Notes: generated by a model from the letters alone, not told the origin. DNA of 28,417 bases from Methanothrix harundinacea (GCA_002502785.1 DAQG01000116.1:1-28417); one strand, 5' to 3'; counted from the stretch's first letter, positions 15,448 through 24,048 are shown. Numbers and translations: made by a program.

Positions 15448-16866
15448 TCACTTCACGCTCTTTGCGCCATCCTCCAGGATCTCGAGGTTCAGGGGTATAA
15501 GCTTCGGCTTCTTGGCGAAGGTCCGCTCAAGAGCTCTGCCGAAGGCCTCCCTGGGAAGGCCCAAATTTCCAGCTTCCATCAGCGCGCCGAACATCGCAGT
15601 GTTCGCGGCCTGTTCTACGCCTTTGCCCAACGCGATATCGGTTGCCGGGACTGGGATGGCCCTTACGCCCTCGGGCGGTTTGAAGGCTCCGGCCAGGGCA
15701 TCGTAAAGTATCAGGCCGCCCGTTCTGACGTCGTGGGCGAACTTCTCGAGAGAGGGCCGGTTGAAGGCGACGAGGACGTCGGGACGATCGACTACTGGTG
15801 AGCCTATCTGCTCACCGGATATCACGACGGAGCAGTTCGAGGTGCCTCCTCTCTGCTCCGGACCGTAGTCGGGATACCAGGAGACGAAACGTCCAGATCG
15901 ATAAGCTGCCTGGGCGAGGGCTAGCCCCATGCTGAGAACACCCTGCCCGCCGAATCCTGCGATCTTGACCCCCTTGATCTTGAAGTCGGGGTCGGGCAAG
16001 ACCTCGATCGAGGCTTCTCCGGCAAGGCCGAAGATCCTGTCGAGAGAGGCCTTAGAGAAGTCGCTCTCTCTCCTCTCGATCGGCTCTGCCTCAACAGATC
16101 GATCCCTGAACCTTTTCAGCGGAAACTCCCGCTCCATCTCCTCGTTTATGAACCTCTCGATACCCTTTGCATCCATCCTGAGGATGGTGGGACATGGCGA
16201 GAGAAATTCGACGAAGGTGTAGCCCTTCTTGTCCCTCTGAATCTCAAGAGCCCTCCTCACTGCGCGACGGGCCTTTCTGATGTGATTTATGTTCGAGAGA
16301 GAGACCCGCTCTATGTAAACGGGAGCCTTGAGGGTGTCGAGAAGCTCGCATATGTGGATCGGGTAGCCGGCGTCCTTTGGGTCCCTGCCGGTGGGGGTTG
16401 TCGATGTCACCTCGCCCACCAGGGTGGTCGGGGCCATCTGGCCTCCGGTCATGCCGTAGACGGTGTTGTTCACGAAGAATACAGCAATCTTTTCGCCCCT
16501 GTTTGCGGCCTGAACCGTTTCGTTCAGTCCGATGGACGCGAGGTCGCCGTCCCCCTGGTAGGAGATGAGGATGGCGTCTTCCTCTGCCCTAGATATCCCG
16601 GTGGCGATGGCCGGGGCCCTGCCATGGGCCGTCTGAACGTGACCGCAGTCGATGTAGTAATAGGCGAAGACCGAGCAGCCCACCGGGCTCATCAAGACGC
16701 ACCGGTCCTGTATTCCGAGGTCGGCCATAGTGTCTGCTATGATCTTGTGCAAAATCCCGTGACCGCATCCTGGACAGTAATGGGTGGCTGTAGGAGCGGC
16801 GCCCCCTTTCCTTTCAAAGGCGCCGTAAAATCCCGCAGGTCCTATGACCTTCTCCTTTGCAGCCAT
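15448..16866 (-). CDS. vorA: 2-ketoisovalerate-type oxidoreductase VorA (beta-gamma)
   Basis: This 472-residue chain joins two parts of a 2-oxoacid:ferredoxin oxidoreductase. The beta part (1 to about 255) binds thiamine diphosphate: CPGCGHG at 31-37, GDGD at 105-108 and the NN at 133-134 of FFVNNTVYGMTGGQ. Cys31, Cys34 and other Cys may hold a [4Fe-4S] cluster. The gamma part (about 297-472) opens with GFGGQG at 304-309. A beta-gamma chain of about 480 residues is the VorA layout of Methanothermobacter VOR, which argues for a branched-chain or aromatic 2-oxoacid enzyme over pyruvate (POR). The reaction is 2-oxoacid + CoA + oxidised ferredoxin giving acyl-CoA + CO2 + reduced ferredoxin, reversible. 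It starts immediately after the vorB stop, with no gap. Confidence 0.9.
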   Translation of the reverse strand: MAAKEKVIGPAGFYGAFERKGGAAPTATHYCPGCGHGILHKIIADTMADLGIQDRCVLMSPVGCSVFAYYYIDCGHVQTAHGRAPAIATGISRAEEDAILISYQGDGDLASIGLNETVQAANRGEKIAVFFVNNTVYGMTGGQMAPTTLVGEVTSTTPTGRDPKDAGYPIHICELLDTLKAPVYIERVSLSNINHIRKARRAVRRALEIQRDKKGYTFVEFLSPCPTILRMDAKGIERFINEEMEREFPLKRFRDRSVEAEPIERRESDFSKASLDRIFGLAGEASIEVLPDPDFKIKGVKIAGFGGQGVLSMGLALAQAAYRSGRFVSWYPDYGPEQRGGTSNCSVVISGEQIGSPVVDRPDVLVAFNRPSLEKFAHDVRTGGLILYDALAGAFKPPEGVRAIPVPATDIALGKGVEQAANTAMFGALMEAGNLGLPREAFGRALERTFAKKPKLIPLNLEILEDGAKSVK

Positions 16867-17910
16867 TCAGGCCACCTCCCTTATCTCGTCAAGTATCTGG
16901 TCGCGTTCGATCAGGTTCCCGCCGTACCTGGAGACGAGGGCAACGTCTTTGCATCCGGTCGCGAGCCTTATGTCGTCTTTCATCTGGCCGTTGCTCATCT
17001 CGACGGAGATGAACCGGCATCCTCTATCAGCCAGGGCCTTCAGCTCATCCCAGGGGAAGGGGAAGAGGGTTGTCGGCCTGAAGAGGCCAGCTTTGATCCC
17101 TTCCCTTCTGGCTGCATCAACGGCAGAGCTTGCGATTCTGCTGCTGATACCGTATGAGACGAGGATCACGTCGGCGTCGTCAGTCTTATACTCCTCGAAT
17201 TCCACCTCCGCAGCCTGTATCCGGTCATATTTCGCCTGGAGCTTGAAGTTGTGCTGCTCCATCTCGTTGAAGTCGAGATCGATGGAGGTGACCAGGTTTC
17301 CTCTCGTCTCCTTGTTGCCGCAGACGGCCCAGGACGAATCGATCATCGGCTCCATCGCCGTTTCAGGATAGTTCAAGGGCTCCACCATGTGGCCGAGGAC
17401 CCCGTCTGCCAGTATCACGGCCGGGTTTCTGTACTTGAATGCGAGGTCGAAGGCCTTGATGGTGAAGTCGCACATCTCCTGGACGGAGTTTGGGGCCAGG
17501 ACGATGTTCTTGTAGCTCCCGTGCCCGCCGCCCTTGACGGCCTGGTTGTAGTCGGACTGCTCTGGGCCAATGTTACCAAGGCCCGGTCCGGCCCTGACAA
17601 TGTCCACGATAACGCAGGGTAGCTCAGCTCCTGCGATATAGGATATCCCCTCCTGCTTCAGGCTCATTCCCGGGCCCGAGGAGGCTGCCAAAACCCGGTG
17701 TCCTGCAGCCGCAGCCCCATAAACCATGTTTATTGCGGCCTCCTCCGACTCCGCCTGGACGAACTTTCGTCCCACCATCGGGAAGTATTTCGAGGCTTCT
17801 TGAAGTATCTCGCTCGCTGGGGTTATGGGGTAGCCGAAGAAGCAGTCACAACCGGCATACATCGCCCCGACGATCACGGCGCTGTTCCCCTCAACTAACT
17901 GGGCAGGCAT
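16867..17910 (-). CDS. vorB: 2-ketoisovalerate-type oxidoreductase VorB (alpha)
   Basis: The protein has 347 residues, close to the usual VorB length of about 350. It is the alpha subunit with the pyrimidine-binding domain of the thiamine enzyme: GNSAVIVGAMYAGCDCFFGY near the start, YPITPASEI, FVQAESEEAAINMVYGAAAAG, and SSGPGMSLKQEGISY, where substrate and cofactor contacts lie. The C-terminal domain II has VILVSYGISSRIA and FRPTTLFPFPWDEL. It lies three bases after the synthetase-ferredoxin gene and abuts vorA, so the three should be co-translated. Alternatives are the KorA/IorA-like subunits of other oxoacid oxidoreductases; VorB is favoured by length and by the fused VorA partner. Confidence 0.9.
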   Translation of the reverse strand: MPAQLVEGNSAVIVGAMYAGCDCFFGYPITPASEILQEASKYFPMVGRKFVQAESEEAAINMVYGAAAAGHRVLAASSGPGMSLKQEGISYIAGAELPCVIVDIVRAGPGLGNIGPEQSDYNQAVKGGGHGSYKNIVLAPNSVQEMCDFTIKAFDLAFKYRNPAVILADGVLGHMVEPLNYPETAMEPMIDSSWAVCGNKETRGNLVTSIDLDFNEMEQHNFKLQAKYDRIQAAEVEFEEYKTDDADVILVSYGISSRIASSAVDAARREGIKAGLFRPTTLFPFPWDELKALADRGCRFISVEMSNGQMKDDIRLATGCKDVALVSRYGGNLIERDQILDEIREVA

Positions 17911-17913
17911 CTT

Positions 17914-19806
17914 TCATTCCTCCTCGAACTTCTCCTTTGATGGTATGTGGACCTCGATGGCAAAGGGTTCGGGACAGGTATAATAACAGTTTCCGCAACC
18001 GATGCACCCCTCTCCCGAATAAACCGCAAAGTGATAACCTCTGGCGTTCAGCTCGTCTCCGAGCTTCAGGACGTTTGCAGGACAGGCGATGATGCATCTT
18101 TCGCAGGCCTTGCACTCGATAGCGTTTATGATGGGATAGGGCTTGTCCTTTTCCCTGATCTCGACCCTTCTTATCTTTCCGCTGATCGTCTTTGGAAGCT
18201 CGTCTGCGAACTCGACGATCCTCGGATACTTGTAGGGGGCGGTGATCTTCTTGACGTGGTTTTGAAGCTCCAGCTTCAGCTCTTCAGATGGCACGTATCC
18301 CTTCGTCAGAACCACCGTCGCCTTCACCACCTGGCCCCTAAGTTTATCTGGAACGCCAGTGATGGCGCACTCCAGGACCGCGGGATGGGTTAGAAGGGCA
18401 CTCTCCACCTCAAAGGGTCCCACCCGATATCCGGAGCTCTTTATGATGTCGTCGGCTCTTCCGACGAACCAGAAGTAGCCGTCCTCATCGATCCAGGCCG
18501 TATCCCCGGTGTGATAGTAATCGTCATGCCAGGTATTCCTCATCTTCTCGGGGTCGAGATGGTAGTCGACGAAGAGGCCGATGGGCCTGCCTTTGTCGGT
18601 CTTGATCACGATCTCCCCCTCCTCGCCGACCTCGCAGATCTTGTCGTTTTTATCCACCAGGACCATTTCATACCCCGGCGAGGGCTTGCCCATCGATCCA
18701 GGCTTTGGGTCCATCCAGGGATAGTTTGCGATGGCGACGACCGTCTCTGTCTGGCCGAACCCCTCCATCAGCCGAAGGCCCGTAGCCTCCAGGAACCTGC
18801 TGTATATCGTCGGGTTCAGAGGTTCGCCAGCCGTGACGGCATACTCGAGGGTCGAGAAGTCGTACCTGGACATGTCCTCCTTTATCATGAACCTATAGAT
18901 GGTAGGTGGAGCGCAGAAGGTGGTGACGCCGTACTTTGAGGCCATCTCCATCATCCTTCCAGCATCAAACCGGTCGTAGTCGTAGACGAAGACCGCCGAT
19001 CCTGCGATCCACTGGCCGTAGAGCTTACCCCAGACGGCCTTTCCCCAGCCGGTGTCGGCGACGGTATAGTGGAGGCCGCCGTCCTCGACGTTCTGCCAGT
19101 ATTTGGCGGTCAGGATGTGGCCGAGGGCGTAGGTCTGATCGTGGTTCACCATCTTGGGGTTTCCCGTCGTCCCGGAGGTAAAGTAGGCAAGAAGAACGTC
19201 CGAGCTCTTCGTTGCGTCGGGGCCTTTTGGCCTCTCGAAGTATGGCGATGCAGCCTCGAGTTCCTCTCTTAAGTCGAGCCAGCCTTCCCTCTTCTCGTCC
19301 CCCACAAAGACTTTCAAAACTTGACCGTCTCCCAGCTCCTCGCTGGCTTCGTCGACCTCTTCGGGGACGCCCTCGTCCTCGATGCAGACGATCATCTTGA
19401 GGCCGGCCCTCCTTATCCGGTAGACGATGTCCTTTTTCTTGAGCATGTGAGTTGCTGGGATTGCCACGGCACCGATCTTGTGCAGGCCGATCATGCACGT
19501 CCAGAACTCGTGGCGGCTCTTGAGTGAGAGCATCACTGCATCGCCCTTATTGATGCCGTAATTTCGGAAAAAATTTGCCGCCCTGTCGCTTTGAAGCTTC
19601 ATCTCCCCGAATGTTGTGATCTTCTCCTCACCGAAGTCGTTGCACCAGACGAGGGCGATTTTATCAGGATCATCCTTCGCGTAGACGTCCACCACGTCGA
19701 AGGCGAAATTGAAGTTCTCGGGTACTATTATCTTGAAGTTTTCTTTAAAATCCTCGTAACTCTCAAAATCAATCCTTGAGACGAACTTATCCAGTAAAGA
19801 CGACAT
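17914..19806 (-). CDS. Acyl-CoA synthetase fused to a 2[4Fe-4S] ferredoxin domain
   Basis: The protein has 630 residues. Residues 1 to about 550 form an AMP-forming acyl-CoA synthetase of the medium-chain (ACSM/MACS) type: P-loop YFTSGTTGNPKM at 208-219, an EGFGQTE A5-like motif, YYHTGDTAWIDEDGYFWFVG, and the acylating lysine K544 in TISGKIRR. Residues about 558-630 are a bacterial-type ferredoxin with two complete C-x2-C-x2-C-x3-C-P motifs (CKACERCIIACP and CIGCGNCYYTCP). In Methanothermobacter the ferredoxin subunit VorC is a separate protein of about 80 residues preceding VorB; here it sits on the C terminus of the synthetase, in the same gene order. I infer activation of a branched, short or aryl acid to acyl-CoA and direct hand-over to VOR. 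It is three bases before vorB and follows the regulator. Confidence 0.93.
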   Translation of the reverse strand: MSSLLDKFVSRIDFESYEDFKENFKIIVPENFNFAFDVVDVYAKDDPDKIALVWCNDFGEEKITTFGEMKLQSDRAANFFRNYGINKGDAVMLSLKSRHEFWTCMIGLHKIGAVAIPATHMLKKKDIVYRIRRAGLKMIVCIEDEGVPEEVDEASEELGDGQVLKVFVGDEKREGWLDLREELEAASPYFERPKGPDATKSSDVLLAYFTSGTTGNPKMVNHDQTYALGHILTAKYWQNVEDGGLHYTVADTGWGKAVWGKLYGQWIAGSAVFVYDYDRFDAGRMMEMASKYGVTTFCAPPTIYRFMIKEDMSRYDFSTLEYAVTAGEPLNPTIYSRFLEATGLRLMEGFGQTETVVAIANYPWMDPKPGSMGKPSPGYEMVLVDKNDKICEVGEEGEIVIKTDKGRPIGLFVDYHLDPEKMRNTWHDDYYHTGDTAWIDEDGYFWFVGRADDIIKSSGYRVGPFEVESALLTHPAVLECAITGVPDKLRGQVVKATVVLTKGYVPSEELKLELQNHVKKITAPYKYPRIVEFADELPKTISGKIRRVEIREKDKPYPIINAIECKACERCIIACPANVLKLGDELNARGYHFAVYSGEGCIGCGNCYYTCPEPFAIEVHIPSKEKFEEE

Positions 19807-19826
19807 TTCAGTTCCTCTTTCTGCTG

Positions 19827-20375
19827 TTACATCACCACGACAAGCATCTTCGCTGGCTTGTCGTTTTTGGCCTCCATAGCATGTCTGTAGGACGAATCGA
19901 AGAATATCGAGTCGCCTTCATTCAAAGTGATCTCATGATCGTGGATGCAGAACTTCAGGGCACCCTCAAGCACGTAATCGAACTCCTGGCCCGGATGGCT
20001 GTAGGCCGAGGGCTTCTCCTTTCTGGGCTCGATGGTGACAGTGAAGAATTCCGCTTTCTTGTGGAGGAACTTTCCCGCCAAGTTCTGGTACCTGTACTGT
20101 CTCCTCCGCTCCACCTCGACACCCTCGCCCTTCCTGGTCACCGTGAATATCCGCATCCTTGGCTCTTCGCCGGTTAGTAAAAGGTTCATGTCGACGTCGA
20201 GCTTCTGCCCGATCTCAAAGAGCTTGCTTGCCGGAATGTCCGTCTTCCCCTCCTCGTAGCAGCTGTAAGTCTCCAGGGGCACCTTCAGATATTCCGCCAT
20301 CTCCTCCGCCGTCACCTTGGACAGCTCCCGCAGCTCACGAATACGGGACGCGATCTCCTCAATGGTCTCCGCCAT
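19827..20375 (-). CDS. XRE-family regulator with C-terminal cupin domain
   Basis: The protein has 182 residues. An N-terminal helix-turn-helix of the XRE/Cro type (about 5-65: IASRIRELRELSKVTAEEMA, then VPLETYSCYEEGKTDIPASK) is joined to a cupin sensor domain (about 100-182: AYSHPGQEFDYVLEGALKFC, then LNEGDSIFFDSSYRHAM) with HxGxEF-like and terminal His positions that can bind a metal or small ligand. This layout is common in regulators placed beside the genes they control. It lies 20 bases upstream of the synthetase-ferredoxin gene, so it probably senses an acid or CoA ester and regulates the VOR operon, including itself. GTGGGTGAATCGGC gives a good ribosome site before the ATG. Confidence 0.92.
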   Translation of the reverse strand: MAETIEEIASRIRELRELSKVTAEEMAEYLKVPLETYSCYEEGKTDIPASKLFEIGQKLDVDMNLLLTGEEPRMRIFTVTRKGEGVEVERRRQYRYQNLAGKFLHKKAEFFTVTIEPRKEKPSAYSHPGQEFDYVLEGALKFCIHDHEITLNEGDSIFFDSSYRHAMEAKNDKPAKMLVVVM

Positions 20376-20397
20376 GCCGATTCACCCACTCAACCAC

Positions 20398-20417
20398 GAT
20401 ATACCTATGATATATAG
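20398..20417 (-). promoter_or_regulatory. TATA box with partial dyad before the VOR operon
   Basis: On the minus strand the sequence reads CTATATATCATAGGTATATC. The first half is a strong TATA box, with transcription predicted near 20388, about 13 bases before the ATG. The two TATAT arms face each other imperfectly across the centre, so this could also be an operator for the XRE-cupin protein. The TATA call is reasonable; the operator is a guess. Confidence 0.5.
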
Positions 20418-20520
20418 CCTCTACCTCTCGGCTTGGGCGCGATCTCTGATATTAAGGCGGAGATAAAAATCGATCCGAGTATCGGCGTCCTTTTGAGAGG
20501 GGGCGAGGGCCCGACCTCAA

Positions 20521-20531
20521 CCTATTAATAA
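20521..20531 (+). promoter_or_regulatory. TATA box for the archease-RtcB-TrmJ operon
   Basis: CCTATTAATAAACC is centred about 30 bases before the archease ATG at 20556. Transcription would begin within a few bases of the start codon, and there is no purine-rich ribosome site before the ATG, so a leaderless transcript is likely. Confidence 0.5.
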
Positions 20532-20555
20532 ACCCCTGTCCCTGATTATACCAAG

Positions 20556-20999
20556 ATGGAACCTTTCACGTATCTGGAACATACCGCCGACGTGAAGTTT
20601 CTTGCCCATGGCCGTAGCCTGGAAGAGACCTTCGAGAACGCGGCTCTTGCGACCTTCAACGCCATGATAGATTCCTCGACCGTGAGGGATGAGGAGACCT
20701 GGCCCATCGAGATCGAGTCGGAGAGCCTGGAAAGTCTCCTCTACGAGTGGCTCTCGGAGCTTCTCTACCTCTTCGAGGTGGAGCTCGCCGTCTTCTCGAA
20801 ATTTGAGGTGACGCTCGCAGAGGGCGAAGAGGGGTGGAGGCTGAATGGCCAAATCGGCGGGGAGAGGGTGGACCCCGAAAGGCACTTCTTCGAAACGGAG
20901 GTGAAGGCAGTCACCCTTCACCAGTTCGAGATCAGGAAAGAAGAAGGAGAGGAAGGAGGAGAAGAGATCTGGACCGCTCAGGTGGTTCTGGACGTTTGA
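20556..20999 (+). CDS. Archease, RtcB activator
   Basis: This 147-residue protein matches the archease family: YLEHTADVKFLAHG at 6-19 with the metal-binding Asp in EHTAD, SLEETFENAALATFNAMID, SLLYEWLSELLYLFE and the closing VKAVTLHQFEIR. A short acidic Glu/Gly-rich insertion precedes the final strand. Archease lets RtcB undergo many turnovers by promoting GMP transfer to the ligase and can change nucleotide preference. Its gene lies nine bases before rtcB, the usual neighbourhood. The rtcB ribosome site GAGGTGAT overlaps the archease stop codon, tying their translation. Confidence 0.95.
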   Translation: MEPFTYLEHTADVKFLAHGRSLEETFENAALATFNAMIDSSTVRDEETWPIEIESESLESLLYEWLSELLYLFEVELAVFSKFEVTLAEGEEGWRLNGQIGGERVDPERHFFETEVKAVTLHQFEIRKEEGEEGGEEIWTAQVVLDV

Positions 21000-21008
21000 G
21001 GTGATCCC

Positions 21009-22430
21009 ATGCTGGACAAGGTAGATGATTACGTCTTTGAGGTGCCAATAGGCCATCAGAAGGGGATGCGCGTCCCGGGAAGGATCTTCATCTCCGAGAA
21101 GCTCCTGGAGCAGGTAGAGGCCGGGACGATCGACCAGGTGGCGAACGTCGCCACTCTTCCAGGCATAGTCAAGTACTCGATGGCGATGCCAGACGCCCAT
21201 CTCGGCTACGGTTTTCCGATCGGAGGTGTTGCGGCCTTCCGGGAGGATGGGGGCGTCATAAGCCCTGGTGGTGTCGGGTTCGACATAAACTGCGGCGTCA
21301 GGATGCTCCGGACAGACCTTAGGGCGAAAGAAGTGGTGCCGATGATATCAAACCTTGTCGAGGACCTATTCCACGACGTTCCCTCCGGCGTCGGGGCGAA
21401 GGGGCGGCTCAGAGTCTCAGAGCACGAGCTCGACGAGGCCTTTACCAGAGGGGCAGCCTGGGCTGTAGAGGCGGGCTTCGGCGTCGAGGAGGACCTGGAG
21501 CACTGCGAGGAGAACGGCCAGCTCGAGGGCGCAAACCCGGACCATGTGAGCCTCAAGGCGAAAAAGAGGGGCCGGCCCCAGCTCGGCACCCTCGGGAGCG
21601 GAAACCACTTCCTGGAGATCCAGAGAGTGGACAAGATATTCGATGAGGATCTCGCAAAGAGGTTCGGCCTCTTCGAGGGCCAGATCACCGTCATGATCCA
21701 CTGCGGATCGAGGGGGGCGGGCCACCAGATCTGTACAGACCACCTCCAGGTCCTGAGCAAGGCGGTTCGAAAGTACGGGATAGAGCTTCCGGATAAGCAG
21801 TTAGCCTGCGCGCCTTTGGGCACGCCCGAGGCCGATAACTACTTCGGGGCGATGGCGGCGGCCGCCAACTACGCCTGGGCCAACCGCCAGATCATCTCCG
21901 CTTGGACGAGGGAGGTTTTCGAGAGGTACTTCCACGACGCGAAGTTGGACCTGGTCTATGACGTCGCCCACAACGTTGCCAAGATCGAAGAGCACACCGT
22001 TGACGGGGTCAGAGAGAGGCTTTATGTCCACAGGAAGGGGGCGACTAGAGCCTTCGGCCCCGGAAGGCCCGAAATCCCGACGGCCTACCGGGACGTGGGA
22101 CAGCCGGTCATCATACCCGGCAGCATGGGAACGCCCTCTTACGTCCTCTGCGGTAGCGAGGGTGCGATGAGGCTAACCTTCGGGAGCGCCTGCCACGGCG
22201 CTGGCAGGATCATGAGCAGGACTCAGGCCAAGAAGACTTATGCCGGGACCGAGGTGAAGGACGTTCTGACCCGGCGCGGGATTAAGGTGATGGCGACCCA
22301 CCCGAAGATGCTGGCCGAGGAGGCTCCCGAGGTCTACAAGCCGAGCGACGAGGTCGTCGACGTCGTCCACAACCTCGACATAGCGAGGAAGGTGGCGAGG
22401 GTCGTTCCCCTGGGAGTCTCCAAGGGATGA
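21009..22430 (+). CDS. rtcB: RNA-splicing ligase RtcB
   Basis: This 473-residue ligase seals 2',3'-cyclic phosphate and 5'-OH RNA ends in a GTP-dependent reaction, as in the last step of tRNA intron removal. All landmarks are present: PDAHLGYGFPIGG, GGVGFDINCGVRM with metal ligand C95, LGSGNHFLEIQ, HCGSRGAGHQI, YDVAHNVAKIEEH, GSMGTPSYVLCG, and SACHGAGR with the guanylylated histidine at 396. Length is standard for an intein-free RtcB. It is second in the archease-rtcB-trmJ operon; GAGGTGAT lies ideally before the ATG. An intron-containing tRNA-Met about 1.6 kb downstream is a natural substrate. Confidence 0.98.
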   Translation: MLDKVDDYVFEVPIGHQKGMRVPGRIFISEKLLEQVEAGTIDQVANVATLPGIVKYSMAMPDAHLGYGFPIGGVAAFREDGGVISPGGVGFDINCGVRMLRTDLRAKEVVPMISNLVEDLFHDVPSGVGAKGRLRVSEHELDEAFTRGAAWAVEAGFGVEEDLEHCEENGQLEGANPDHVSLKAKKRGRPQLGTLGSGNHFLEIQRVDKIFDEDLAKRFGLFEGQITVMIHCGSRGAGHQICTDHLQVLSKAVRKYGIELPDKQLACAPLGTPEADNYFGAMAAAANYAWANRQIISAWTREVFERYFHDAKLDLVYDVAHNVAKIEEHTVDGVRERLYVHRKGATRAFGPGRPEIPTAYRDVGQPVIIPGSMGTPSYVLCGSEGAMRLTFGSACHGAGRIMSRTQAKKTYAGTEVKDVLTRRGIKVMATHPKMLAEEAPEVYKPSDEVVDVVHNLDIARKVARVVPLGVSKG

Positions 22431-22434
22431 GGCT

Positions 22435-23205
22435 ATGAGGTTCCGAGTCGTCCTGGTGGAGCCGATCTACGAGGGAAACGTCGGCTCCGTGGCGAGGGCG
22501 ATGAAGAACTTCGGCTTCACCGACCTCGTCCTCGTCCGCCCCTGCAAGATCGAAAATTTCGGCCTCGCAATGGCGTCTCACGCGAGGGACCTGATCGAGG
22601 GGGCGAAGGTCGTCGAGAGCCTCGAAAAGGCGGTGTCGGGCGCAAATTTGGTCGTCGGAACCACCGGAATCAGGGGCCGCTCCACCGACCGTCACCTGAG
22701 GGTCCCGAGCCTCGCCCCCCGGGAGCTGGCCGAGAGGCTCGATGGAACGAAAGGCGAGGTGGCGTTCCTTTTGGGGAGAGAGGACGACGGCCTCTCCCGC
22801 GATGAACTTTTGGCCTGTAACATCGTCGTCACGATACCCACAAGCTCGGAGTATCCGATAATGAACCTCTCCCACGCTGCAGCCATCCTATTTTACGAGC
22901 TATCCCAGGTGGAGCCCGGCGAGGTGGAGCTGGCCAGGCCCGAGAATCTCGCCCGCCTCCTCGACCACTTCCGGGCCGCCCTGACGGAGTCGGAGTACCA
23001 CCAGCACAAGCTCGATAAGACGATGCTGATGCTGAAGAGGATCTTCGGGAGGGCGAAGCTCACCGACAGGGAGGTTCAGACCCTCCACGGGATCGTTCGA
23101 AACCTCCGGTGGGGCGCTGAGAATCGAGGCGGCGAGTTAGAGGAGGAGATTGAGGGTGAAGGGCTATCGCTATCGGAAGAAAAAAATAGGCTGGAGGGCT
23201 TTTAA
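22435..23205 (+). CDS. trmJ: SPOUT tRNA 2'-O-methyltransferase, TrmJ type
   Basis: The protein has 256 residues. The SpoU/SPOUT fold shows motif 1 (VLVEPIYEGNVGSVARAMKN, about 5-24), motif 2 (FLLGREDDGLSRDEL, about 110-124) and motif 3 (IPTSSEYPIMNLSHAAAILF, about 131-150), which form the trefoil-knot SAM site. A C-terminal helical part (about 170-245) fits the TrmJ extension. Archaeal TrmJ methylates the ribose of cytidine 32 in the tRNA anticodon loop. The start is four bases after rtcB, so it belongs to the tRNA-maturation operon. The exact target is inferred from the family; another TrmH-type activity is possible. Confidence 0.9.
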   Translation: MRFRVVLVEPIYEGNVGSVARAMKNFGFTDLVLVRPCKIENFGLAMASHARDLIEGAKVVESLEKAVSGANLVVGTTGIRGRSTDRHLRVPSLAPRELAERLDGTKGEVAFLLGREDDGLSRDELLACNIVVTIPTSSEYPIMNLSHAAAILFYELSQVEPGEVELARPENLARLLDHFRAALTESEYHQHKLDKTMLMLKRIFGRAKLTDREVQTLHGIVRNLRWGAENRGGELEEEIEGEGLSLSEEKNRLEGF

Positions 23206-23282
23206 AGTGGCTGGAAGAATCCTGCAGCCCCAGATTCGAGACACAGAACTCAGAGGTTTTTGTCCCCGATTTGGAGTTCTCA

Positions 23283-23711
23283 TCACGCCTTGACTACGTA
23301 GGTGCCTGCAATCTTGTCATGCCAGCCCTGCTTCTTCTTGTCGATCAGGATCCAGACGAATCCCAGAAGGATCACGAATGTCGATATTATCATCCCGATC
23401 CACCGCAGGAAGCCCTTGGCGTATCCGATGGGATAGGTTCCGTCGGTCCCGATCAGCTTGATATTCATCGCCTTCATCCCCAGGGTCTGGCCGTTTCCGA
23501 AGAAGTAAGTGAAATAGGCCAATGAGACCAGCCCGCTCAAAAAGAGGATTATGCTCCCAACCGTCCCTCCGACGCCTGAAGAGGCGTAGTTGAGGATCCA
23601 TCCTATCACTCCGAGGATGATGCCATCAACCAGGTAAGAAATCAGCCTCGATCCAGCGCCTGCCAGATCCAGGACCATCTCTTCCTTCTCCACAATTATT
23701 TCTGTTTCCAT
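23283..23711 (-). CDS. RDD family membrane protein
   Basis: This 142-residue protein has an acidic N terminus (METEIIVEKEEM), then the RDD module: AGSRLISYLVDGIILGVIGW (about 20-39) carrying the conserved Arg and Asp, a second hydrophobic segment (SIILFLSGLVSLAYFTYFFG, about 53-72), the loop GQTLGMKAMNIKLIGTDG, and a third (FLRWIGMIISTFVILLGFVW, about 102-121) followed by IDKKKQGWHDKIAGTYVV. RDD proteins are small three-helix membrane proteins of unclear role, some proposed to be transporters. It is convergent with trmJ. A TATA-like TTTATATAAG lies at about 23758-23767. Confidence 0.92.
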   Translation of the reverse strand: METEIIVEKEEMVLDLAGAGSRLISYLVDGIILGVIGWILNYASSGVGGTVGSIILFLSGLVSLAYFTYFFGNGQTLGMKAMNIKLIGTDGTYPIGYAKGFLRWIGMIISTFVILLGFVWILIDKKKQGWHDKIAGTYVVKA

Positions 23712-23757
23712 CTTCCAATACCCCTAAGACAGTTCTATGATACTTGATTACATAAAA

Positions 23758-23767
23758 CTTATATAAA
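23758..23767 (-). promoter_or_regulatory. TATA box for the RDD protein gene
   Basis: The minus strand reads AATTATTTATATAAGTTT. The predicted start of transcription, near 23736, leaves a leader of about 25 bases before the ATG at 23711. The 280 bases from here to the tRNA gene are AT-rich and hold no other gene I can support. Confidence 0.5.
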
Positions 23768-24048
23768 TAATTTTTCTTATTTCTGTGGGCGTGACAATGA
23801 AAGGGGCGGATTTCATACTATAACTGAATATGATCAAAAATAAGGTTATGATAATATCTCACAGTCGGAACATCAGCATCGACTTGATTCTTGGATAAAT
23901 TCGTTAAATAATATTCTAACCAGAATAACTATATTGGAGACTAAATTGGCGTATTCCCGATGTTCACGAATACTTCAAAGATAAACTGGAAATAACTCGA
24001 TTTTTAGACCGAGTCCAACAAACGTAAACGCTACCTGTAAAAGTTAGG

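Noticed and set aside
15257..15451. 64-codon minus-strand ORF after vorA
   Set aside because: It begins on the vorA stop, runs through the 10-bp terminator-like hairpin, and its translation has no domain-like pattern.
19025..19498. 157-codon minus-strand ORF inside the synthetase gene
   Set aside because: It is a shifted-frame shadow, full of Arg and Gly, with no features.
23995..24014. Inverted repeat ACTCG / CGAGT downstream of the tRNA
   Set aside because: It has only five pairs around a ten-base loop, which is expected by chance; not enough for a terminator call.
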